A DNA stretch of 64,000 nt from Artocarpus heterophyllus (taxonomy: Eukaryota > Streptophyta > Magnoliopsida > Rosales > Moraceae): positions 30,227,893 to 30,291,892 of the forward strand of contig CM046331.1 in assembly GCA_025403435.1 (NCBI GenBank), in the 5' to 3' direction. Of this stretch, positions 34,547-46,641 are shown piece after piece. Made by a program: the position numbers and the translations under genes. Each line of letters opens with the position of its first letter. Position 1 is the first letter of the stretch. Below the pieces are notes generated by a model. That model made no database searches, was not told where the DNA came from, and saw nothing but the letters and a program-made list of their open reading frames with translations.

Positions 34547-36104
34547 TCATGAAATTGGTCCATTTTCACTTCTCAATTCACTTTCATGCCTATGTCTGTC
34601 GGTGTCACCAAGATGCAGGTCATAAAATTCAGCCAAATATGCTAAAGCCTCAGAGTTGTTAGCACAAACCTTCCATAGAGATTCAACCTCCCCCTTGAAG
34701 ACTGTACCCCAGACCTCGCAATCGTCAAGAAACTCCAGCAGCTTTGAGTAATAGGAATCGTAGTTCATCAATAGAAATGGGACTGGAAGCTCCGTCCCAA
34801 TTCGGTTCAGTTGAATCAATGCTAAAATTTCGAACATCTCATCTAGAGTACCAACCCCACCAGGAAGGGCAACAACAGCGGTTTGGTCTGAACTGCTACT
34901 TCTCACCACAGCGTCAACAAGACCATGTTTCCGAGCAGAGAAAAACCTACATTCATGAAGCGTCTTAGTTTGAGAGTCGTGCTGTTGGAAGAAGTTCTAG
35001 TATCACAAATCTAGTGTCTGAAAATGACTGCAAAAAATGTATTAATGTCTGTGCAAAGTATGTTTCTACAATTTTTCTTAAATACAATGCAAAGGACACA
35101 AAAGAAATACCAAACTAACACAAAGCAACTTTGTAGTGCCTCAAAACCCAATGCTTGTAAGCTTTCTAGCAGTGGACTTTGCATACCTGCATGTAAGATA
35201 TACTTCTACTGGTAAGTAGGGATGGAAATTCGACGTTGTCCATTCCCCAGCTTCTGTACCAATCTTGAACCCACCAACAGGTTTTCCTGCTTGAAAAGCA
35301 CCTTTTGTAGCAGCGTCCATTAGCCCCGGGCCAGCCCCTGTCCATGATGTACAGTCCAGAAGAGTTGCAATCTGTTAAATAAGAAAATATGACAAAAAAC
35401 AAGTCAAATTTATTCTTGGTATATAAATGTGTGTTCAATAAAAAAAATAAAATAAATAAAACTTACCTCTTTGCCCAATTCTAGTGCCCGTGAGTAACGC
35501 GAGTGACCAGGTCCCATCCTTGAAGACCCCAAATACACTACTCCCCTCCCAAGTCTGTGTATGAGTTCATAGCATCTTTCTATTTCTTTCTTGACCTTTC
35601 AAACAATGAAAGAGGCTATTAAGTTACTCAGTAAATATGGCGACTATGAACTTGGTCAAACATTATGCAAGTACTTCATTCATTAAAACCACTCTCTCTA
35701 GCCAAAACTGGTGAATTACACAGCCTTTTTCAATTTTAAAAAGAAAAAAAGTTGGTAATAACCCAATGAACTCCATGATTTCCGAATAACATCAACCCAA
35801 AAACACAAAGATGACTAGCAAAATTACTAACAACCCATTACCAAAAAAAGAAAGAAAAAAGAAAAAGTTCAAAACTTTAAACCCGGTTTACCTCAGATGG
35901 GCTTGTTCTTTCTTCAAAGTCATACGACTCAGACTTGCCCGAAATTGCTCGTCCCGGGAGACGCCCAGACCCGGAAAGCTTGAAATTGAAACCAATAGTA
36001 TTTCTTCCTATGTCACTGAAATATTGGAACTTTACAACATTCTTTCCATAAGAATTCCCAACAAAAACATGTGAACCCAATGAACCCAACATTGAAAACC
36101 CCAT
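34547..36104 (-). CDS. LOG-family (PGGxGTxxE) hydrolase, likely plastid, 308 aa
   Basis: Four exons on the minus strand: 36104-35892, 35595-35467, 35371-35187, 34946-34547. All are GT-AG, phases 0, 0 and 2. The first 70 residues are Ser/Gly/Lys-rich with few acids, like a plastid transit peptide. The Rossmann-type fold follows: GRGVVYLGSSRMGPGH (near 90), GPGLMDAATKGAFQAGKPVGG (near 125), then FFSARKH and the signature PGGVGTLDEMFE (near 200). LOG enzymes release free cytokinin bases from cytokinin riboside 5'-monophosphates; the relatives were once called lysine decarboxylases. This protein is longer than the cytosolic LOG1-8 (about 215 aa) and looks like the divergent Arabidopsis At1g50575 type (from memory), so cytokinin activity is not assured. 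Confidence 0.82.
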
Positions 36105-36403
36105 CTTTGATCCTTTAATCTGTTAAAAATCCCTCTCTTTTTTTACATTGAATTGGGCGAATTCTTTGTGGGTTTCCCTTTTTTTTTTCTTTTTTTTTTT
36201 TCTAGAGAAAGAGAATTATGCTTTAAACAAGAACATGGCTTTTAGTTTTTGCAATGGTTTGCAAGTTGTGCTGGGAAGAATAAGCCTTTTTTTTCCATTA
36301 CTGCAACTTGCAAATGCTTTTCTTTGGTAAAATTTTTTTTAATGTCCTTAGTAAAACATTAAACAATGTAATTATATTGTTCTCTTTTGGAGGGGAAAAG
36401 ACA

Positions 36404-36447
36404 ATGTAATAATAATAATAATAATAATAAAATATTATTATTATTAT
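36404..36447. repeat. (AAT)n/(ATT)n microsatellite pair
   Basis: A run of AAT units followed by ATT units, together a small inverted repeat, immediately left of the hAT-like element. Confidence 0.85.
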
Positions 36448-37284
36448 TAGGGGTAAACGGCGGGCGGTTTAATGGTTTTTGGGCGGGTGCGGTGCGGTTT
36501 TTTTGGATGACGGGTTGGCGATTAACTAACCCGTAAACCGCCCACCACATGGCGGGCGGTTTTGGTTTGATTTTGGGTGGTTGCGGGCGGGTGAGGGCGG
36601 GTGCGGGCGGGTTGAGACGGTTTAGACTTATGCTATTGCCCAATGTAATTTTTTGGACCTTTTTTTTAGAAAGTAAAGAAAATTTATAGAAAATATAAGA
36701 TGATAATACATAAAGCATTTCCAACAAGTTTGATGCTTAAAAACAGTGACCATATTCAAAAGTACAAATTAAGAAACATAATCATTCACTGCAACAAGAA
36801 ACATCAACTACATATAAAGTTATGAACAAAGTCAAGAGTCCATAAAGATTAAAACCTATTCACTGGGTTCGAAAATAATAGAATTCTACAAATGAAATGA
36901 TGAACAAAGTCAAGTGTTCTTTTTTTTTTAGGGATTTTTCTACTAACTTACTTGATTTGAATTTTGATCACTTCACAAATATAATAGGAGAATTTTCAGT
37001 TTCTAATATGTCAAGAGGCAGCCGAGCCCATGCTTGAAGTATTGGATTGTTCAATCATCTCTAAAATAAGAACAAAATCAAATAAATGATAAGTTTTTTT
37101 AAAAAAATATATAGGCAGGCGGGTACGGGTTGAACCCGCCCTCAAAAACTTAAAACCAAACCCGTCAACTGAATATATTGACCCGCCCACCAGTAGGTTG
37201 CTAACGTAAACTCGCTTTTTTTAAGAGGCACGGTTGACGGGTGCGAGCGGTTGGCGGGTGCGGGACGGTTTTTGTACAGCCTTA
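36448..37284. mobile_element. Non-autonomous hAT-like element with G-rich subterminal repeats, 837 bp
   Basis: The left end TAGGGGTAAACGGCGG and right end (reverse strand TAAGGCTGTACAAAAACCGT) resemble hAT terminal inverted repeats. ATTATTAT flanks both sides (36440-36447 and 37285-37292), an 8-bp target duplication as hAT makes, although the left flank is itself an ATT repeat. The subterminal 150 bp on each side are filled with GGGCGGGTGCGG-type motifs (36463-36625) and their complements (37116-37270). The AT-rich middle has no transposase. Confidence 0.65.
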
Positions 37285-37374
37285 ATTATTATCCTCATAT
37301 AATAATGATAATAAGCATTAAACTTTGGCATTTCGAAGAAAAATAAAGGGTATTTTGGTCTTTTCATGTATGGG

Positions 37375-37681
37375 ATGGGCTCACAAAGCCTGGAGTGTCG
37401 GCCCAACTTGGCATCACATTCCGGCCTCAACTTTTAAGGCCAACCAAAATGACGACGCGTAGAGAATAAAACGCACAGTTTTATTCCTTAGGGAAAGTAC
37501 GCTGATCCTCGAATCTCGGCCGTTGAACACTGCTCAAACCATGACAATACATCTTGACCATTATATCCTTTGCCTCGCACGAAACACCAAGGCTTAAAGG
37601 TAATTTCGGTCACTAGGGTTAGCACAAAAACTCTCGCCTTCTTCTTTACCTCTCTCTCTTTCTCTGCTTCCAAAACCCTAG
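37375..37681 (+). promoter_or_regulatory. eS8 promoter: site II and telo-box motifs
   Basis: ATGGGCT at 37375-37381 and GGCCCAAC at 37400-37407 are site II (TCP-bound) elements in both orientations. A telo-box (AAACCCTAG) lies at 37673-37681 in the probable leader, with a reverse-strand one (CTAGGGTTAGC) at 37613-37623. Site II plus telo-box is the classic arrangement for plant ribosomal protein genes. Confidence 0.65.
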
Positions 37682-37743
37682 CCTGCTCCGCAGATTTTCA
37701 CCTCCAGTCACTCCATTGAGGCAGGGAGAAAAACACAGCCAAA

Positions 37744-39622
<1,879 letters not shown>

Positions 39623-40061
39623 AATTTTGGTACTTAAAGATTCTAGATGATCCAACGAAAGATCGTGCCAAAATTTTAGATGATCCAGCAGAAGATCCAG
39701 AGGAATGCTACATGAATTATGTTAATTTTGTCAGCAGATACATCTGAGATATGAGGTTTTTTTTGTCTTTTAAAGTTTTGCCCAATAGACAAGTCAACTT
39801 AACTTTTTATCCGTTGATTGGCTATTCTGTTTAGTTGAAACAATCTTTTTCTTGTTTTATTGATGAATGTTTAAGTAGCAAATTTTCGGTCTTTTCGGTA
39901 ATGGTTCTTGGTTGTGTGATTATTGAAAGATCAATGCCTTGGTTTAGTGTTGTTGATGATCGCTAGGTTTTTTTTTATTTAATGAATAACGCTTTTCTTG
40001 GTCGCGCGTAAAAGTGCACTTTGAATCACACTTGCCATTTCCTCTCGGGAATGGGACCTTC
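39623..40061. other. eS8 3'UTR and spacer
   Basis: The first part repeats the end of the gene in decayed form (AGATGATCCAACGAAAGATC and AGATGATCCAGCAGAAGATC at about 39646 and 39680). No further gene. Confidence 0.45.
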
Positions 40062-40835
40062 TAAGGACATGTTTGTTTCCTACATTTTTTAAATTCAATA
40101 GATTCAATGTCTATATTGTATGTTTTTTTAAGATCATTAACATTAAGATTTTATTAGATTTATTAATAAATCAAAAATTATTTTCGTTATTTTTTTAAAC
40201 ACAAATTTTAATTTTATTTCGTACTCATATTAAAACTAAATGCACGTCTAAACATAAATTCGAATAAAAATTTAAATTATTAATTTAAATCTTAATTAAA
40301 ATTACAGCAACTTAAATTAAATCACTAATTCGAATACATTTAACAAATGGACCTTTAGGTATTTTTTGGACCTAATAGATTCAAATTTGGATTTGAGTAT
40401 CAAGAATTTTTTACCCAAAATTTGAATTAAATGAATATCAAGAATTCAAGTTTTTAAAGTTTTGACCCTCCTTAAACTTTTAATATTTAGATATCTTTGC
40501 TCTTTCTCCTATATTTGAGTGAAAAAAAATCGTAATTTCCTCATTTGATATTTAATTATGATAATCTTTTTTATTATTTTTTTAGTGAAGAGAGATATAA
40601 ATTAAGATTCATATTGTATATTTTTTAGGATCATTAATCTTAAGATTTTATTAGATTTGTTAATAAATCAAAAACTATTTTCACTATCTTTCTATTTATT
40701 TCATACTTAGATTAAAATTTAAATACACATCCAAACGTCAATTCGAATAACAATTCGAATTACTAATTTAAATCATATAACTTAAATCAAATCATTAATT
40801 TAAATCCATTTACCAAACAGACCTAAGTTTTTAGG
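40062..40835 (+). repeat. Two direct copies of a GTTTG-ended AT-rich element
   Basis: 40062-40350 and about 40530-40835 share GGATCATTAATCTTAAGATTTTATTAGATTTGTTAATAAATCA-like, CATCCAAACGTCAATTCGAATAA-like and TTAAATCCATTTACCAAACAGACCT-like blocks in the same order. AGGACATGTTTGTTTCC at the start mirrors GGTAAATGG..GTTTGGT at the end. Probably MITE copies in tandem. Confidence 0.5.
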
Positions 40836-41544
40836 CTTCAACTACAAAAAAGTAAAAGTGGGAACTGAATTAAGGCAATTAACACATTTTGTAAAGCAAC
40901 AAATGTTAAGGGCACCAAGGCTAAAATGTTAAAATTTATCAAAAGATTAAGTCATGTCTAAAATGTTTTAAGTGTAGGGTGTTTTCTTCTTTGTGGGAAT
41001 GCTTCTATTTAGTTTCGGAAATTCATTGATAATATTAGAATCATTGGCGCTTTATTCTGATCTTTATTTTCTTTGGTAAACTCCCTTTGTACCTTTTAAA
41101 TTTGGTAATTAATCTCTCTCTCTCTCTCTCTCTGACTTTTCTTCTTTTGGAGGACTAATTACTCAAAACATTGCAATGCAGCTGCTGCAATCTTGGTATG
41201 AAGTTCAGTTTCAGTTGTAAAACTCTCCTGGGCAAAGTTGGTTCATGTGAAGTACAGCAAGTACTCAATCCCTCTAAGCCATACCCGATATTATTCCCAA
41301 ATTAGACCAATTTCCATCCCCAATCTAATGCATCCTAGAATACATGCCAATCACATTAAGCATATCCATTATTAATTTAATCAAGACTGAGAGACTAGTT
41401 CAGATGTATACAGAAAAGTTAACAAAGATATCAGAGGATTTAATCCTGCATACAGCACAATCACATAACCTTATTTGCACAAGCATAGGAATACGCAGGA
41501 GAAACAAAACAAAGGTCATGAGCAGCAACAACGATCTACTACCA

Positions 41545-42082
41545 CGTTCACACGGGAAGTCAAGGAGCAGTATTAGTATATTGAGGATGATTAAATTCAT
41601 TCCAATTTGGTCCATAAGTTTGAATCCTTGAAGTACTTGGCTATCCATGAAAAGCCTGGAATACAATTGAAAAAAAAAACAAAGGAGAATTAGGCATCGG
41701 TTTAGGAAGAAGGCGTGATGTATTGGAAAGAGCTGCATCGGTATTAAGTGTTTAACGTTTAAAGCAGCGGACATTAGTGCTTAACACACTGGAGAAGGAT
41801 AGCCTGTCAATGATGAACAACCTTAAATTGGACCGTGCATTAACGAAGACCCTTTTTTTTTTTTTTTTTTTGTTTTTACTCCTAAAACAGTAAGACAAGT
41901 CTAACAATCCATTTTAAAGCATACCTCCAACGTCAAATACCCTGAAATACCAGTAAATCTTAATAAATAAATAAATAAATAACGAAGTACAAGGCTTGAC
42001 AGAAATAGAATGGAAACAAAAGGACTAAAATAATGCAACAAAGAAGAAAGATAAATGATGGAACAAACCTGAACATCTTCAA
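41545..42082 (-). other. NLR 3' flank, copy shared with 46108-46641
   Basis: Both NLR copies share TCAATGATGAACAACCTTAA.., GGAAAGAGCTGCA and GTCAAGAAGCAnT-like blocks downstream of their stops. The stop is followed by GATGTTCAG|GTTTGT in both copies, a possible 3'UTR intron donor. Confidence 0.55.
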
Positions 42083-45065
42083 TCAGTCCACAATGTCATC
42101 CGTGAAGATACTACTAGAGAAACTCAACCGATTAGCATCAATTTGTTGAACAATTGAGGTTGAAGCTGATTCTTCTTCTTCATCGCTAAAACAAAACCTG
42201 AACTGAAGGTCATGTTGTGTGACAACATTTCTGTTTGTGGCTAAACCTTGCAAATGGTGCAACAGGTCCGACTCCCCAAGTGTGTATGAAAGATAACTTC
42301 TTCCTTGAACTCTGTAACAGAAAAGGATAGACGGTATGTGTTGAACCTTCCAATAAGCCGAGCCTCCATTTGGTTGCATACTATACACAAAGTCAGTTGG
42401 CATGTCATAGTTTGTAAGGACTTTTAGACTTCTTAGGCGTTCAATGCCAGAGGGCACCTCATTTAGAAGTGGGATGGATCCAATCGTCAAATCTTCAAGA
42501 ATAGGCAATGCTCCTCTTTCTATCTCTATCATCCTTAGTCCATGCAATTCTGTCAAAACAAGTTGCTTGAGCTTTCGAAAACTGCCTTCCTCGAACTGAA
42601 GTTGCTCACCATCATATGCTTGATGAAGCAAAAGAGAAGATAAGTTGGGCAAACATGTGAGGGCTTTTAAGGGGTCAACTGTTAATCTTGAGCAACTTAA
42701 AACCAACACGGTTAGATTTTGAAGTGTCAAGAGCCAATCGGGCAACTTCTCTAGACAACCCTTAAAGATGAGGCGTCCTAGAAAAGGTGGCGGTGCATGC
42801 ATGGATTCCAATTCAAAAGTCTGAAAATTATTGGATGAGTATAAACTTAGGGATTCTAGGTGACTCATCTTCTCAATCGAAGTGCAAAGAGCATTCATAA
42901 TGTGTGCATCCAATTTTGAAATGCTCAAACGTCTTAATTGTCTCAACTTCTCCAACTCTTCTATCACCCCAAATCCGCTATTGTGTGCGTCCACAGTCAT
43001 TAGCGTTTGCAAGTTCTCCAAAGAACTAATCCCTTCCTTAATCCTCACTCCACGAATGGAACTTGAGAGAACATTGTCATTATGAGCACCAGCCAAAAGG
43101 TGTTGCAATTTTTGGAGCATTTGGATTTCTTTTGGTAGCTCACTAATTAACGTATTTCTAACATCTAGCATTTGTAGATTGAGTAGCAGACCCACGGACT
43201 TTGGAAGCATCTTCAATTTTGTATTCCTTAAGTTCAAGTGCTTCAAGAAGAATAGGTTTCCCACTTCTGTTGGGAGATCGTCTAGTGGAGTATTTTCGAA
43301 ATCCAACAACTCTAGAAGCTTGAATCTTTCAAAAAAACTGCCCACCAAAGTCTTTGTCATTGTTCCCTGGACATCAAAAAGAAAAACAGAACGGACCTTG
43401 GATTGGTTGACAGTGATTTTCAAAGTATTTATTGCTCCATTGTGGATTGATAGTCGACGACTTTTAGGGTCTACTAAATGATATAGAGTCTTTCTCCTCA
43501 AAGATCTGACAGATCTCAAATTGTTTGGCCTTTGATACAAGAATTTCATGCATGAAACCATGAACTCTACACATTCTTTCAGCGCCATCATTACTTATAT
43601 GTGAGACTTGGACCAAGTTTCTATTTATGAGCTCATTCAAGTACATTTCTGCAGCTTGTTCCAACGTCTTGCCAATCTCTTTTTTAACAAAACCCTCTGC
43701 GATCCACATCTTGAATAGTCTTTGGTCAGGAATCAGGAACTCCTTGGGTAAGATACCAAAGTACAAGAAGCATAGTCGAATATGGAAAGGTAGATCATCA
43801 TAACTCCGTGAAAAAATTCTTGACGTTATTGAATTGAGTCGGGGGTTCTCTCTAAAACCTTTATTGAAATGGTTTAGCATCGTTTCCCATTCAGACACGA
43901 AGTGCATTTTCGTAGACAGAAAAACGGCAATAGCCCTGATTACAAGGGGCAAGCCATGGCATTTTCTAACAATATTGCGGGACAACTCCAATAAGTCATG
44001 TGGGCAATTACCATGCTCAAATTCAAAAGCCTGTTTGCAAAATAATTCCCAAGCCATTTCTTCAGAAAGAGGTTGTAGACACTTGAAAATATCACAAGAA
44101 GCAGCAGCCGCATTGTTACGTGTTGTGATAATTATCCTACTACCATTATTACTATCTGGAAAAACACGATTCATAACTTCCCAAAAACCTATTTGCCAGA
44201 CATCATCGAAAACAATCAGATACCTCTTTGTCGACAAATGTTGCTTCAAGCGGCTAATCAGCTCTTGCTCTCGCATCATGTCCACTTCCTTCTCGTCGAA
44301 ATCAGCATCTTGGAGGATCTTCTTCACTAAACACTGGAACAGATACTCGAATTTACATGATTGTGACACTTTGATTTTCATGACTTTGATCCAAGCATGA
44401 AAATCAAAGTGTTGTTGAACCTCTTCACTTTGGTAGACAGTATTAGCAAGAACGGTCTTACCAACTCCACCTAAACCAACCAATGAAAGCACCAAGCGTT
44501 TGGATGGTTCTCCAACCAACATGCTTACAAGTTCTCCTTTTTGGGACTCGGTGCCCACAAGTCCATCTTCTTCAATGAAGCTATCTGAGACAATCTTCCA
44601 GAAACCGACATCTTTAAGAACCAATCCCTGTTCCTCAACCATTCCTCGTGAATAAGATGAAGTCTTGAACGATGGAGAGGGACGACAATCTTTCAACTTT
44701 AGTAATCCTCCTATAACCTGTTGAATCTTGTAAGCCACCTGTTCTGGTTTCAACCTTTTAATCAGGTAGTCACCTCCTCGGAGGAGCATGTAATTAAATC
44801 CGCTCTGATGCCGGCGTTTGGCAGCCTGAAGAAGGTACATGTCCAAGACGTACTCTACGTGTTGCGCCGCCTTTGCTACCTCCATCAACCATTCTTCCGT
44901 AATCCATTTCTGTGAGTTTGGGTTCATGACCAATTCCCGGACGCTCTCCAGCTCCAGTTTCAGACCTTCGATGTCGGTGTTGAAGTCTCGGAACAAATCT
45001 GATTCTTCTTTTAGCAAGTCAAGTACCTTGTCAATGGCATAAATCGTTGCACTCAGAGCTTCCAT
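42083..45065 (-). pseudogene. CC-NB-LRR (RPM1-type) immune receptor, frame-broken between NB-ARC and LRR
   Basis: Two overlapping minus-strand ORFs. 45065-43464 (533 aa) carries the coiled coil (1-130), P-loop GGVGKT (199-204), kinase-2 YLIVFDDVW (282-290), GSRIIITTRN (308-317), GLPL (371-374), CFLYFGILP (432-440) and, at the MHD position, VHG (501-503). It ends in TAA right after the NB-ARC/winged-helix part. 43591-42083 holds about 470 residues of leucine-rich repeats (LELLDF, LKHLNLRNTKLKMLPKSVG, LQMLDVRNTLISELP) in another frame. Compared with the duplicate at 48.0 kb, one extra base at about 43470-43490 explains the break. Such receptors detect pathogen effectors. All motifs are otherwise intact, so this is a recent lesion, an assembly error, or a gene making a truncated CC-NB protein. 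It has no introns in the coding part. Confidence 0.85.
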
Positions 45066-45245
45066 TTTCTCTGATCAAGAGCCAACGACTTTGAATGTGG
45101 AATTAGAAGGAGCTTTCTCCCAACCCAAATGATCAGAATTCAGATTTAGCAGCTCTTTGCCGATTGTTTCTTGTGGGTCCCACGACCACAGGGGACACGG
45201 TGCAAAAGAGAGGGGCGTGTGGGGTAGTGAGCGTCGCCCAAAACA

Positions 45246-45470
45246 AGTCAACAAAAAGAAATAGAGGGGCAGGTGCAGGGGAAAGTGAGTGAGGTTTTTC
45301 TTCTTTTTCTTCCTCTTCTTCTTCTTTTTTTTTTTTTTTTTTTTTAATTTTGAAGTACGTAAGATCAAACGGTCAATCTTCTTTCGATCTACAAACATAT
45401 CAAAAAAAAAAAAAAAAAAAAGAAAACCGAATTTACAAGATCGATCTACATTATTATTTGTACAAGTCAA
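45246..45470 (-). promoter_or_regulatory. Three W-box cores upstream of the NLR
   Basis: On the gene strand, TTGACT (45246-45251), TTGACC (45371-45376) and TTGACT (45465-45470) lie within about 405 bp of the ATG. W-boxes bind WRKY factors and are common in defence promoters. TTGAC is short, so chance occurrence is possible. Confidence 0.4.
45303..45421. repeat. T-rich and A-rich homopolymer tracts
   Basis: (CTT)n running into about 20 T at 45323-45345, and about 19 A at 45403-45421. Long Lys- or Phe-rich ORFs here are artefacts of these runs. Confidence 0.85.
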
Positions 45471-45954
45471 AGACGTAAATTAGATTCCACAAATTATGGG
45501 CTGGCGACAACTTCTCATGTTTAATACAAATTGACGTATCATTACATGGGAAGATTTTGACAAAAGGATCAAAAGAAAATTCTGGTCTTTTTTTTTTTTA
45601 ATCAAAAAATATATTTTTTTATGCAGATAAGCTGTTACAGTTTTTTTAAAAAAAATAAGAAAAATGATTGTAGCAGAATAAGAAATCTCAACATGAAAAA
45701 AAAAGAACCGTTTTGATGTCTAAAAAACCTTTTTTTTGATGTCAAAAACTGTCTAAAAAAAAGGGTCTATTTACCAAAAAAAATTTTGACTGGAGGCCCT
45801 TTTTAAAAATCCCTCCATTACATGAGGTACATAATATAAACGAGTATTTTAAATGTCTTTACTATGTATGAAACTGATTTGAATATAAAAATGGATATAA
45901 CCTAAAAATTTTATTAGCTAGAAAACAAACAAACAAAAAAAATTAAAGAGTGTA

Positions 45955-46060
45955 TTTGACAATATCGGATTCAATCAAAACTTTTAGTTGTTATAATATA
46001 AAGCTCTCATATATTACAGTAGTGAAGCAAAAGTGAGCTATAGCACTCGCATATTCTATG
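45955..46060 (+). mobile_element. MITE family 1, truncated copy
   Basis: GTGTATTTGACAATATCGG start, TATAATATAAAGCTCTCATA and ATATTACAGTAGTG modules; the right end is lost at the boundary of the duplicated NLR segment. Confidence 0.45.
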
Positions 46061-46641
46061 TGGGGATTATCGTCATGCTCAATGCTGCAATATTTATGCT
46101 TTATCACAAACGTTCACAGGGGAAGTCAAGAAGCAATCTTAGTATCTTGAGGATGATTAATTTCATGCAAAATTCGTTCCATCTTGGTCCAAAAGTTTGA
46201 ATCCTTGAGGTATTTGGCTATCTATAAAAGCCTAAAACACAATTGAAAATGTGAGGAAAATTAGGCATGAGCTTAGGAAGAGAGCGCGATATAATCGGAA
46301 AGAGCTGCAACAGAATCAAATGTTTAACATGTAAAGCAGCAGACATTTGCGCTTAACACATTTGAGAAGCATAGCCTGTCAATGATGAACAACCTTAAAT
46401 TGGAATGAAGCATATCAGCAAGGACTTTTCTTTTAACCTCAAAAACACTAAGTCTAACAATTGTGACAAAAACGCCATTTTGAAGCTTACCCCTAGAGCT
46501 ATACCCTGATCCACTAGCAAAATGTTCTTTTAATTTTTACCCAAAGAAACAAGTCTTAATAGAAATAGAATGAAAACAAAAGGACTAAAGAATGCTTGTA
46601 AGCAGAAATATAGTTAATGGAACAAACCTGAACATCTTCAG

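Noticed and set aside
45075..45470. 131-codon minus-strand ORF with a long Lys run
   Set aside because: Produced by poly-T/CTT tracts in the NLR upstream region.
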